From Candidatus Hydrogenedentota bacterium (GTDB lineage Bacteria > Hydrogenedentota > Hydrogenedentia > Hydrogenedentales > CAITNO01): 7,673 nucleotides of DNA. The position numbers and the translations under genes are program-made. Below, in pieces: positions 1 through 6,675 of the stretch (positions are counted from its first letter, which is position 1; the number at the start of each line of letters is the position of its first letter). Under the pieces are notes generated by a model. The model was not told where the DNA came from. It made no database searches and saw nothing but the letters and a program-made list of their open reading frames with translations. Location of the stretch: the NCBI GenBank assembly GCA_022710255.1, contig JAKLHG010000175.1:1-7673 (forward strand). Direction: 5' to 3'.

Positions 1-1489
1 GGCCTGCCTGCGCTACCCGGCCTTTGACCAGTCGAAGCGCCATGGGGAAACGGATGTCCACAATATCGCCGGGCTGCCACTCCCGATCAAGATTCAGGAA
101 AGTGCCCGGTGCGTGTTCGAACTCATGGGACGCGCCGTTAATGGAAATCTCCGGTTTTGCCGCCCATCGCGGCATGCGCAACTGTAGAACAAATTTCTCC
201 GCGGAGGAAGGATTGACCATGACTTGGACATGACCATCTTGCGGATAGCCGGTTTCCTGTTTCAGTTCCACCCGGTTGCCGTTCGGCAGGGGTATCATTG
301 CCGTTGACGGCGTATATAAGTTGACTGCGGCGCCATCTACAGTCTGGTAATACATCATACGGGGCAGTTCAGAGAGGATGCGCCGATAATTACAGGGGCA
401 GCAATAGGTGTCGCCTTCGTGATACACGCGGGGACCCTCAAAGGGGGTGTAGTACCGGATACGGCGTCCGTCCGGGGATTGGGCGGCAAACAAGGCATTG
501 TATAGGGCCCTTTCCATGAGGTCGCCATACTGGGCTTTGCCTTCGCGGCGCAGCAGGTCGTCCCACCAGCGGATGGCGTATGCGGTGGCGCAGGTCTCCC
601 CCAGGTTGGCCGCGCCTTCCTGGGTGTTCTGAAAGCATTCATGCTGGCCGCAGGCGCCGATAATGGTCAACCCCTCTCCTTGCAGCATATACTCCAGCGC
701 CTTGCGTGAATTGGTCCACAGGCGCTCCTCCGGCTCGATATCATACAGCATCAATTGCGCCATGCACCGGGAAAGGTAAGCGTAAATATGCCCCTGGATG
801 GGGCCCCAGCGTCCCGACACAATCAGGCCGTCCCATTCCGCAAGTTTCCGGAAATGCTTGCAGAAGTAAAGATAGCGGGCATCTTTTGTGATGCCGTACA
901 AGCGTAGCAGGGTCGGTTCAATGCCAGTAGCCCCCATATAAACGGTAATATCCCATCCCGCTGTCGTTGCCTCGGGGCGGGCCTGCCACCCGTTGACAAT
1001 ATAATCGGCGCCTTTTACGGCGGCCTCGAGCGCTTTCTCATTCTTAAAAAGCTCATATTCGGTAATCAGGCCGTAAATGAGATAGGACATTTCGTGAATA
1101 TCCCACAGGGAACTGAGGCGCGCCTCTTCTTTAAAGAAGCCAAGATATCCATCCGGTCCCTGCAAGGCGATGATTTCCCTGACCACCTTGTCTTTGGTTT
1201 CGATTACCCTGGCATCTTCGGTATAGGCGGCGAAACGCGCCAGCGCGTCCACCGTCTTACCGAGTCCCACATATCCGCTCCCGGCATTGCGGTCGCGGAA
1301 GGGCTGCAGGAAGTCCTTGTCGAGGTCCGCTGCCAGCAGATTGTTGTTCATGGTAACCTCTATACGCCGTCCGATTTCGCCGCCGGCCTGTACCTGTCGA
1401 AAATCAACCGGTTGAAAGACCCGCGCCGCATGCGCATTCACACTCGTAACAATAGCCGCCGCGCATCCCAACCATAGAAAAGTTCTCAT
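1..1489 (-). CDS. Secreted GH127 (DUF1680) beta-L-arabinofuranosidase-like glycosidase, 3' end outside window
   Basis: The gene starts at 1489 and stays open to the left edge, giving 496 residues without a stop. The start has a strong ribosome binding site (AAAAGGAG, 1506-1499, 9 bases upstream). Residues 1-22 look like a Sec signal peptide: one Arg, a hydrophobic stretch, then NAHA-A. The rest matches DUF1680/GH127. There is an alpha/alpha-barrel-type region with GYLGFF (114-119) and IHEMSYLIYGL (131-141), then GHIYAYL (233-239), GQHECF (281-286), GETCATA (297-303) and YCCPCN (362-367). By comparison with Bifidobacterium HypBA1, E284 would be the acid/base, C363 the nucleophile, and E298, C300, C363 and C364 the zinc ligands. 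From about residue 385 a beta-sandwich begins (LQLRMPRW, ISINGA). The family is usually about 600-650 residues, so roughly the last fifth is missing. Family members release beta-L-arabinofuranose; related clans (GH146, GH142) share these motifs, so exact substrate is uncertain. Export suggests action in the periplasm or outside. Confidence 0.9.
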   Translation of the reverse strand, partial: MRTFLWLGCAAAIVTSVNAHAARVFQPVDFRQVQAGGEIGRRIEVTMNNNLLAADLDKDFLQPFRDRNAGSGYVGLGKTVDALARFAAYTEDARVIETKDKVVREIIALQGPDGYLGFFKEEARLSSLWDIHEMSYLIYGLITEYELFKNEKALEAAVKGADYIVNGWQARPEATTAGWDITVYMGATGIEPTLLRLYGITKDARYLYFCKHFRKLAEWDGLIVSGRWGPIQGHIYAYLSRCMAQLMLYDIEPEERLWTNSRKALEYMLQGEGLTIIGACGQHECFQNTQEGAANLGETCATAYAIRWWDDLLRREGKAQYGDLMERALYNALFAAQSPDGRRIRYYTPFEGPRVYHEGDTYCCPCNYRRILSELPRMMYYQTVDGAAVNLYTPSTAMIPLPNGNRVELKQETGYPQDGHVQVMVNPSSAEKFVLQLRMPRWAAKPEISINGASHEFEHAPGTFLNLDREWQPGDIVDIRFPMALRLVKGRVAQAG

Positions 1490-1521
1490 GGTATTAAACT
1501 CCTTTTGTTAAAATTTAATCC

Positions 1522-1527
1522 AGTATA
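1522..1527 (-). promoter_or_regulatory. Candidate -10 box for the GH127 gene
   Basis: Read on the minus strand, TATACT lies at 1527-1522. Transcription would begin near 1515, leaving a short leader of about 26 bases that still contains the AAAAGGAG ribosome binding site. No convincing -35 box sits 16-19 bases upstream (the best are ATCAGA and TATCAG), so the promoter may need an activator. The call rests on one hexamer and its position. Confidence 0.4.
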
Positions 1528-1545
1528 GCGAAATACACCCTGTAT

Positions 1546-1574
1546 CTGATAAATAGAAGCGCTTTTGCTATACT
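1546..1574 (+). promoter_or_regulatory. Sigma-70-type promoter for the PLP enzyme gene
   Basis: CTGATA (1546-1551, 4 of 6 matches to TTGACA) is followed by a 17-base spacer and TATACT (1569-1574, 5 of 6 matches to TATAAT), with an extended -10 TGC directly before it (1566-1568). The predicted start of transcription is near 1581, about 38 bases before the ATG at 1619. It also lies downstream of the in-frame TTG at 1565, which argues against that codon as the start. Confidence 0.6.
1553..1568. promoter_or_regulatory. Possible LacI-family operator inside the promoter spacer
   Basis: A palindrome with the core AAGCGCTT (1557-1564) is centred on CG at 1560/1561. LacI/GalR-family operators typically have such a CG centre with flanking A-rich and T-rich half-sites. 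It fills the -35/-10 spacer of the rightward promoter and lies about 30 bases upstream of the leftward -10 box, so a bound repressor would block the first and could affect both. Symmetry outside the 8-base core is partial (5 of 8 positions per half-site), and no regulator gene is in the window. Short palindromes also arise by chance. Confidence 0.3.
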
Positions 1575-1606
1575 TTTGGAAAATCGGTACAGGAAAGCAC
1601 AGGCAC

Positions 1607-1611
1607 GGGAG
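1607..1611 (+). promoter_or_regulatory. Ribosome binding site that sets the PLP enzyme start
   Basis: GGGAG stands 7 bases before the ATG at 1619. No comparable site precedes the upstream in-frame TTG at 1565. Together with the promoter position this fixes the start at 1619. Confidence 0.7.
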
Positions 1612-1618
1612 TACATTC

Positions 1619-2746
1619 ATGTCAATTGCGCCAACAGATCGCCCTTTAATCACCCATTACCCGGGGATTCAACACGCCATATCGCATGTCAGCCTCGGCT
1701 CCCTGCCCACGCCCGTGGAGCGGTTACAGACTCTGGAACAGGTTCTGGGCGTTTCGGATACGCGCCTGTATGTAAAACGAGATGACCTGAGCGGGCGACC
1801 GTATGGAGGCAACAAGGTACGCAAACTCGAATTTCTCCTGGCACGCGCGGCGCAACAGGGATACAAGGAAGTGTTGACCTTTGGCGGGGCAGGCTCCAAT
1901 CATGCCCTGGCCACCGGACTGTATGCCCGTCAGATGGGTTTGCAGTCCATCTCCATGCTAATCCCCCAACCCAATGCCCAAGGTGTCCGGACGAATCTGC
2001 TCATGTCGCTCCACGCGGGCATTGAACTGCACCAGAGCCCGGGCATGCTCAGGACCGCGCTGGACTCGCTCAAGCAGGTGGGCCTTCACAAACTGCGGAC
2101 AGGACAATTCCCTTATCTGATCGCACCCGGCGGCACCTCGGCCCTGGGGATGGTTGGCTTTGTCAACGCCGCCTTTGAGCTGAAAGAGCAGATAGACCAC
2201 GGTGAACTGCCGGAGCCGGACCTTATCTATGCGGCCTCTGGCACCATGGGCACCGTTGTGGGACTTCTGTTGGGCTTGAAAGCGGCAGGACTGAAAGCAA
2301 AAGTGGCGGCGGTACGCGTCACCGAAGCCCAATTCAGTTCGGAACGCAAAGCGGCACGCCTGTTCCGCTCGACCGCCAGACTGCTGCATCGGGCCGATCC
2401 TGCCTTTCCGCTGCTGCCCTTCCCTGCAGAGGACTTTTTATTTGTGCATGATTTCTATGGGGAAGCCTATGGACTGTATACGCCTGAAGCCATGGAAGCT
2501 GTCCGTCTCTTAAACGACACTTCCGGCCTGCACCTGGAGGGGACCTACACCGGAAAAACATTTGCCGCTCTGCTTGCCGATGTTAAAGCAAACCGTCTTG
2601 AGAACAAAAGCGCGCTGTTCTGGAACACACATAATTCTCAGGACTTCAGCGGGGAAATCGCGGGAATGGACTATCACGATCTGCCTGCGGAATTTTACCG
2701 GTACTTTGAAGAACCGGTACAACCGCTGGATTTGCTGCCGCACTGA
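1619..2746 (+). CDS. PLP-dependent D-cysteine desulfhydrase / ACC deaminase family enzyme (fold type II)
   Basis: 375 residues with no signal peptide, so cytoplasmic; the length is slightly above the 330-350 usual for the family. The Schiff-base lysine is K66 in GGNKVRKLE (63-71). GSNH (92-95) corresponds to the substrate-carboxylate loop, and ASGTMGT (206-212) is the PLP phosphate loop. Y284 and Y310 (in TYTGK) match the two active-site tyrosines of ACC deaminase. The positions that separate the two activities (Glu295 and Leu322 in Pseudomonas ACC deaminase) appear as T311 and T337. These resemble D-cysteine desulfhydrase, which makes pyruvate, sulfide and ammonia from D-cysteine, and ACC deaminase is unlikely. 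The family's C-terminal LFIHTGG is replaced by LFWNTHNS (333-340), so this is a divergent subgroup and the true substrate is open. It has its own promoter and is convergent with the CapA gene 30 bases away. Confidence 0.85.
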   Translation: MSIAPTDRPLITHYPGIQHAISHVSLGSLPTPVERLQTLEQVLGVSDTRLYVKRDDLSGRPYGGNKVRKLEFLLARAAQQGYKEVLTFGGAGSNHALATGLYARQMGLQSISMLIPQPNAQGVRTNLLMSLHAGIELHQSPGMLRTALDSLKQVGLHKLRTGQFPYLIAPGGTSALGMVGFVNAAFELKEQIDHGELPEPDLIYAASGTMGTVVGLLLGLKAAGLKAKVAAVRVTEAQFSSERKAARLFRSTARLLHRADPAFPLLPFPAEDFLFVHDFYGEAYGLYTPEAMEAVRLLNDTSGLHLEGTYTGKTFAALLADVKANRLENKSALFWNTHNSQDFSGEIAGMDYHDLPAEFYRYFEEPVQPLDLLPH

Positions 2747-2776
2747 ACGAAACATGGGAATGGGAGTGTTTCGTTC
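2745..2776. terminator. Inverted repeat between convergent genes, possible bidirectional terminator
   Basis: GAACGAAACA (2745-2754) pairs perfectly with TGTTTCGTTC (2767-2776) across a 12-base loop. The left arm includes the last two bases of the PLP gene's TGA, and the right arm ends one base before the CapA stop codon (2779-2777). Neither side has a clear T tract, and the stem is only about half GC, so classical intrinsic termination is not assured; it may stall polymerase or protect 3' ends. Confidence 0.5.
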
Positions 2777-4549
2777 TCATTCTCCGCTTTCCAAAGTTCC
2801 TGCCGGTGCTGGGCCAACCGTTGCGATATGGGGAACGCCATCGATACACAGGATTTCCAAGTTCCTGTATTCTCCCTTACGGCTGTGCCAGGTTGTTATA
2901 AATTCCCGGCCGTTCCATTGCCGCAGGGTCACAAAAGTGCCCGTGAAATAAGTATCGGCATGATACGAACCCTCAATAAGTATCAACTCGTTCCTGGAGT
3001 CATTATTGATATCGGCAACGGTGAAGTCGTGTATGGGGCCGGGCAGCGCCGGTGATGTCCACAGAGGTTCCAGGTTGCCTTGCCGGAACGTATAGGCTAT
3101 AAAACGGTTTACAAGACGGGGAATCGCTTGCGGTGGCCAAAGTATCGGCACGTCATTCGTGAGCGCCATCACCCAGACAGAAAGATTCAAGTCACCCGCC
3201 CCGTCATTGGTGGAATCCTCGACAACAAAATTGTCAATCCACCAGTCCGGGGGCGATTCCCATATACGGTGTTGGCCCTGAACCACGCTCAGGCGCCCAT
3301 TGTTCAAGGTGTATCCCTCCGGATTACCGTCATGGTTCACATCCGCGCTCACTTTTTTTGATAAATTGCCGGGACTGGAATCACGGATGTAGATGGCATC
3401 CCAGTCGGCCTGCTCCAAAGTCATTTTTTTTTCGCTCCACGCGAATACAGAGCGATCGCTTAGCGGGAAACAGAGCCGGTCGATGATATGGGGGAATTGT
3501 ACAGGCTCAACGAATCGGGGACGGCAATACTCCTCAATATTCACCGGGAAAAACTCGATGCGGGAGATTCCCTCGCGGTCAAAGATACATGTCGCGATGA
3601 TAGCATCGCGGGTGCCGGAATGCGCCTGGTCAAAGACAAAATTCCCCAGGCTGTAGAGGATATACTTCCCCCGGTACTGCTCGACGGGTTGTACTACGTG
3701 CGGATGGTGCCCGATAACCAGTTCAGCACCCGCGTCAATCGCCGCATGAGCGAATGCGGATTGAGAGGAATTGGCCTGTTTGGTGTATTCATGCCCGGAA
3801 TGCATGGAAACCACCACAAAATCCGCCACGTGCCTGGCTTCCCGGACTGCGGCGGTCATTCTGAATATATCCATGAATGCCGTGCCGGACCGTTCGGGTC
3901 CGGCCTCATATCGGGAAGGCACAACGTCATGGTCGTTATAGGCGAGAAAGGCAAAACGGATGCCTTTGACTTCCAGCAGCGAGGCGCTATAGGCTTCCAG
4001 GTCATTACGCCCGGCACCCGTCGTCCGGATTCCGGCACTCTCAAGATAGTCAAGGGTTTCCGTCACGCCGCGTTCGCCGAAGTCGGGAAGGTGATTGTTC
4101 GCCAAAGACAACACGGTAAAACCGGTCTGCTTTAAAACAGCTTCCATGCCGGGTTCGGCGCGGAAGACCATTTCCCCGCTGCCTATTTTGCGACCTGCGG
4201 CGATGGGACATTCGAGGTTACCGAAAACGACATCTCCCCGGCTCAGGTAATCTCGAACCTTATGAAAGACATAATGGGCGTCCTGAACGGCAGCTATCTT
4301 ACGGGCCACGTAACGGGACAACATGATATCCCCGACTGCAATCAAAGATACTTTGGTCTCCGTTTCGGGCCTGGCTCGTTTTGCGGACAGAAATTCCCCC
4401 ACAGGCAGGCCATACACCAAAGAAGGCGGTTTCTCTCCGAAGACAGTGCCGGGAAAAGTACCGGTGCTGGTCCCGAAACAAGAATACGGGAAGAGCCATG
4501 CCCCGAAAAAGAAAAGGCAGGCTGCAATTTTAAATGACCACGGGTTCAT
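2777..4549 (-). CDS. Exported CapA-family (PGA_cap) protein with FG-GAP/VCBS-like C-terminal region
   Basis: 590 residues from the ATG at 4549. An in-frame ATG at 4633 would add 28 residues, but the signal-peptide-like start (K7, then a hydrophobic run to about residue 25) begins only at 4549; neither start has a strong ribosome binding site. Residues 67-340 carry the CapA metallophosphatase-like motifs in order: GDIML (73-77), FGNLECPI (109-116), LANNHLPDFGERG (149-161), SMHSGHEY (248-255), IGHHPHVVQP (279-288) and YSLGNFVFDQ (299-308). CapA is known from poly-gamma-glutamate capsule export, but most relatives are uncharacterised. From about residue 400 there are three Asp-rich, calcium-loop-like motifs: DVNHDGNPEG (403-412), DSTNDGAGDL (445-454) and DINNDSRNEL (513-522), as in FG-GAP/VCBS propeller repeats. 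No CapB, CapC or CapD gene is nearby, so a capsule role is not supported. The protein is probably periplasmic or surface-exposed. An A9 run (coding strand) sits at the domain junction. Confidence 0.88.
   Translation of the reverse strand: MNPWSFKIAACLFFFGAWLFPYSCFGTSTGTFPGTVFGEKPPSLVYGLPVGEFLSAKRARPETETKVSLIAVGDIMLSRYVARKIAAVQDAHYVFHKVRDYLSRGDVVFGNLECPIAAGRKIGSGEMVFRAEPGMEAVLKQTGFTVLSLANNHLPDFGERGVTETLDYLESAGIRTTGAGRNDLEAYSASLLEVKGIRFAFLAYNDHDVVPSRYEAGPERSGTAFMDIFRMTAAVREARHVADFVVVSMHSGHEYTKQANSSQSAFAHAAIDAGAELVIGHHPHVVQPVEQYRGKYILYSLGNFVFDQAHSGTRDAIIATCIFDREGISRIEFFPVNIEEYCRPRFVEPVQFPHIIDRLCFPLSDRSVFAWSEKKMTLEQADWDAIYIRDSSPGNLSKKVSADVNHDGNPEGYTLNNGRLSVVQGQHRIWESPPDWWIDNFVVEDSTNDGAGDLNLSVWVMALTNDVPILWPPQAIPRLVNRFIAYTFRQGNLEPLWTSPALPGPIHDFTVADINNDSRNELILIEGSYHADTYFTGTFVTLRQWNGREFITTWHSRKGEYRNLEILCIDGVPHIATVGPAPAGTLESGE
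3424..3432 (-). other. Nine-A homopolymer in the CapA coding strand at the domain junction
   Basis: The minus strand reads GAA AAA AAA ATG (E373, K374, K375, M376). If polymerase or ribosome drops one A, the frame becomes AAA TGA and translation stops after K375. If one A is gained, a stop follows after about 14 further residues (14 sense codons, then TGA). Either product would keep the whole CapA domain and lose the FG-GAP-like part. A second run of seven A lies at 3353-3359 in the same linker. The tract is certain; slippage is an inference. Confidence 0.45.
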
Positions 4550-4681
4550 CCGTCTATCCAGAGTTATGGGAAAACAATAGAACGCAGTTAAGCCTTCCTC
4601 GATTATGGTACCGTTTTTATAAAGTGCGCGCATAATGACCGCCGGGGTATTGTCTGCATGGCAGGCCCTCGGCTTTGATTA

Positions 4682-4711
4682 TTGAAGTCCTCCAGTCCGT
4701 TTTGGCTTAAT
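4682..4711 (+). promoter_or_regulatory. Weak promoter candidate for the propeller gene
   Basis: TTGAAG (4682-4687), 18 bases, CTTAAT (4706-4711). Start of transcription would be near 4718, giving a leader of about 100 bases. Each box matches the sigma-70 consensus at four of six positions, so the call is tentative. Confidence 0.25.
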
Positions 4712-4807
4712 GTACGGCGGTAAGCGTGTCCCTGTCGTTTCGCTTTGTCAGTGCAACAATCGCAGGGATTTCTGCATTAAATATGTTCAGGAAGTCAATC
4801 CGCAAAA

Positions 4808-4812
4808 AAGGA
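4808..4812 (+). promoter_or_regulatory. Ribosome binding site that sets the propeller gene start
   Basis: AAGGA stands 6 bases before the ATG at 4819. The upstream in-frame GTG at 4726 has no such site, and the 31 extra residues it would add do not resemble a signal peptide, whereas the residues after 4819 do. Confidence 0.7.
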
Positions 4813-4818
4813 TACAAC

Positions 4819-6471
4819 ATGATAAGCAGGACTATTCCAAACTGGCGGGCCATGTGTTTTCTTATGGCAACGGCCGCTCTGACCGCCCATGGTGCTTCCG
4901 CAGAGGGCGCAGTAGAATCACCCACGCTCTATAACGGGATTACGAGTCCGGAATCCTGGCCGCCGCCGGACCGTCCGCTGTCGCGCGAACCGATGGCGGT
5001 TCCCTACCTCGAAGTGCCGCCTGCGGTGATTCCGATTGACGTGGGACGCCAACTCTTTGTGGACGATTTTCTTATTGAGGAAACCAGCCTGCGGCGAGTC
5101 TTGCATCGCGCCGACTACTATCCCCACAACCCGATTCTGATACCGGACAAACCGTGGGAGATGGAAACCGCCAGTGCGGGACATGAGGCAATCTCCGCCA
5201 TGCCCTTCAGCGACGGCGTCTGGTTTGACCCGCAGGACAACCTGTTCAAGATGTGGTACATGGGCGGCTATGTCAAATCCACCTGTTATGCGGTGTCGCG
5301 TGATGGTATTGCCTGGGAAAAACCCGAACTCGATGTCGTTCCCGGAACCAACATCGTGCAAGCGCAAGAACGGGATTCTAGCACGGTATGGCTGGACCTG
5401 AATGAATCCAACCCGCAACGGCGCTTCAAACTGTTTGTCTATCTGCGCCCCAGTCGGCGATACCTCAACATTTATTTCTCCCCGGACGGGATTCATTGGA
5501 CTGACTCGGGAGTAAAGACTGGAACTACTGGTGATCGCAGCACAGTCTTTTTCAACCCGTTCCGTAACGTGTGGGTCTATGGCATTCGGGCATACGAGCA
5601 GACGTCCATTGGGCGCTATCGCCGGTATTGGGAACATGGAGACGTGCTAAAAGGCGCACAGTGGGAAGACGGACACCCCCCCTTCTGGGTAGGCGCGGAT
5701 ACGCTGGACGCACCGCGCCAGGATCTCGGAACGCCCTGTGAACTCTACAATCTCGACGCGGTCGCCTATGAAAGTGTGTTGCTTGGGCTGTTCGACATCT
5801 GGCGCGGCCAGCCGGAGGACCGTGCCAAGCCCAATGAACTCTGTGTCGGTTTCAGCCGTGATGGATTTCATTGGAGCCGTCCCTCCCATGACCCTTTCAT
5901 TCCCGTTTCCGAAACCGTCGGGGAATGGAACTGGGCCAATGTGCAGTCCGCAGGCGGCTGCTGTCTTGTGGTGGGCGACCAACTGTATTTTTACGTGAGC
6001 GGCCGGAAAGGGGCGCCCGGTTCGTCAGCCTCCGGCGTATGCAGCACCGGCCTCGCCACGCTGCGCCGGGATGGGTTCGCTTCCATGCAAGCCGGCGCGG
6101 AACCCGGCACGCTGACCACCCGGCCGTTGAAATTTTCCGGAAAGTATCTGTTTGTGAACGCCGCTGTCACTGGCGGAGATTTGCGCGTGGAGGTTCTAGG
6201 GGAGGATGGAACGTCCATCGCACCCTATACCGTTGATTCCTGTCTGCCCGTTTCGGTGGATTCCGCCTGCGAACGCGTGCTTTGGAAAGAGGCGGAGAAC
6301 CTCGCCCCTCTCGTGGGACAACCCGTCCGCTTTCGCTTCCATCTACGCGACGGGGCGTTGTTCTCTTTTTGGGTCAGTCCCTCCCCATCCGGCGCCAGCA
6401 ACGGCTATGTAGCTGCGGGCGGACCGGGGTTTTCGGGGCCCACCGATACCGTGGGCAAGCGTAACGATTAA
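4819..6471 (+). CDS. Secreted beta-propeller protein, GH32/GH43/GH130-like, function unknown
   Basis: 550 residues. A signal peptide is clear: R4 and R10, a hydrophobic core (AMCFLMATAALTA), and a likely cut after GASA (28). Mature residues about 74-430 look like a five-bladed propeller. The entry motif is GRQLFVDDFLIEE (76-88), then VWFDPQDNLFKMWYMGGY (134-151), and a motif S-x-D-G-[IF]-x-W occurs three times: 160-166, 221-227 and 346-352, at similar places in different blades. Residues about 433-520 form a probable beta-sandwich (KYLFVNAAV, LRVEVLGEDG, VRFRFHL), a layout like GH32 enzymes and sialidases. I do not see the NDPNG nucleophile motif of GH32, so its catalytic class is open; acidic candidates include D83 and D84. 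Similar proteins are frequent in planctomycete- and lentisphaera-type genomes and are often left as hypothetical or glycosyl hydrolase. Its flanking glycosidases fit a carbohydrate role. It is monocistronic by layout. Confidence 0.72.
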   Translation: MISRTIPNWRAMCFLMATAALTAHGASAEGAVESPTLYNGITSPESWPPPDRPLSREPMAVPYLEVPPAVIPIDVGRQLFVDDFLIEETSLRRVLHRADYYPHNPILIPDKPWEMETASAGHEAISAMPFSDGVWFDPQDNLFKMWYMGGYVKSTCYAVSRDGIAWEKPELDVVPGTNIVQAQERDSSTVWLDLNESNPQRRFKLFVYLRPSRRYLNIYFSPDGIHWTDSGVKTGTTGDRSTVFFNPFRNVWVYGIRAYEQTSIGRYRRYWEHGDVLKGAQWEDGHPPFWVGADTLDAPRQDLGTPCELYNLDAVAYESVLLGLFDIWRGQPEDRAKPNELCVGFSRDGFHWSRPSHDPFIPVSETVGEWNWANVQSAGGCCLVVGDQLYFYVSGRKGAPGSSASGVCSTGLATLRRDGFASMQAGAEPGTLTTRPLKFSGKYLFVNAAVTGGDLRVEVLGEDGTSIAPYTVDSCLPVSVDSACERVLWKEAENLAPLVGQPVRFRFHLRDGALFSFWVSPSPSGASNGYVAAGGPGFSGPTDTVGKRND

Positions 6472-6625
6472 ACAATCGCAGACCTTCAGTTGTCCTTACA
6501 ATCGCAATGTCTCGCAGGGAACTCGATGAGACGGCGGATATAGATAGGAAAATGCCATCAGTCTACCGACATGCCCCTTGTGAATGACTTGGCTGTCAAC
6601 CTGGGCATTTGCGCATCAAATAAAT

Positions 6626-6659
6626 AAAGCCTGTAAGGTTTTTAAACCCCACAGGCTTT
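6626..6659. terminator. Bidirectional hairpin terminator between propeller and GH2 genes
   Basis: AAAGCCTGT (6626-6634) pairs perfectly with ACAGGCTTT (6651-6659). Inside, after a two-by-two mismatch, GGTT (6637-6640) pairs with AACC (6645-6648) around a 4-base loop. Rightward transcripts run into GTTGTTT; leftward transcripts run into ATTTATTTG directly after the stem's own TTT. This suits both convergent genes, and it lies 17 bases beyond the GH2 stop. The 154 bases before it (6472-6625) hold nothing else I can name. Confidence 0.75.
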
Positions 6660-6675
6660 GTTGTTTATCCGGGTG

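Larger units (their letters stand above)
4550..4818. other. Divergent intergenic region between CapA and propeller genes
   Basis: These 269 bases hold no gene I can support. Rightward, TTGAAG (4682-4687), an 18-base gap and CTTAAT (4706-4711) form a modest promoter candidate (4 of 6 matches in each box). TTGTCA (4745-4750) looks like a -35 box but lacks a well-spaced partner. Leftward, TATAAA (4621-4616 on the minus strand) could be a -10 box without a clear -35. A hairpin lies at 4641-4673: GCCGGGG pairs with CCTCGGC (one G-T pair), with an inner CTGC/GCAG stem, followed on the plus strand by TTTGATTATT. It may be a weak rightward terminator or part of the CapA leader. Confidence 0.4.

Noticed and set aside
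1094..1477. A 127-codon plus-strand open frame inside the GH127 region
   Set aside because: The opposite strand encodes continuous GH127 sequence with signal peptide and a strong ribosome binding site.
3488..4135. A 215-codon plus-strand open frame opposite the CapA gene
   Set aside because: The minus strand here encodes the conserved CapA motifs; the plus-strand frame has no family features and is a by-product of the codon composition.
4550..4633. N-terminal extension of the CapA protein from the ATG at 4633
   Set aside because: The extra 28 residues would place a charged segment before the signal peptide and no ribosome binding site precedes that ATG. The start at 4549 is also weakly supported by its ribosome binding site, so this is a preference and not a proof.
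4918..5637. A 239-codon minus-strand open frame opposite the propeller gene
   Set aside because: The plus strand carries the signal peptide, ribosome binding site and repeated blade motifs; the antisense product is His- and Arg-rich with no domain.
5676..5682. Run of seven C in the propeller gene as a possible phase-variable tract
   Set aside because: It encodes His-Pro-Pro within conserved-looking sequence, is short for phase variation, and has no domain border or nearby alternative stop that would give it a clear role.
4755..6506. AACAATCGCAG at 4755-4765 and 6471-6481, with a further ACAATCGCA at 6498-6506, flanking the propeller gene like a target duplication
   Set aside because: Identical 9- to 11-base words are expected several times by chance in a window of this size, and there are no terminal inverted repeats or transposase to support insertion.
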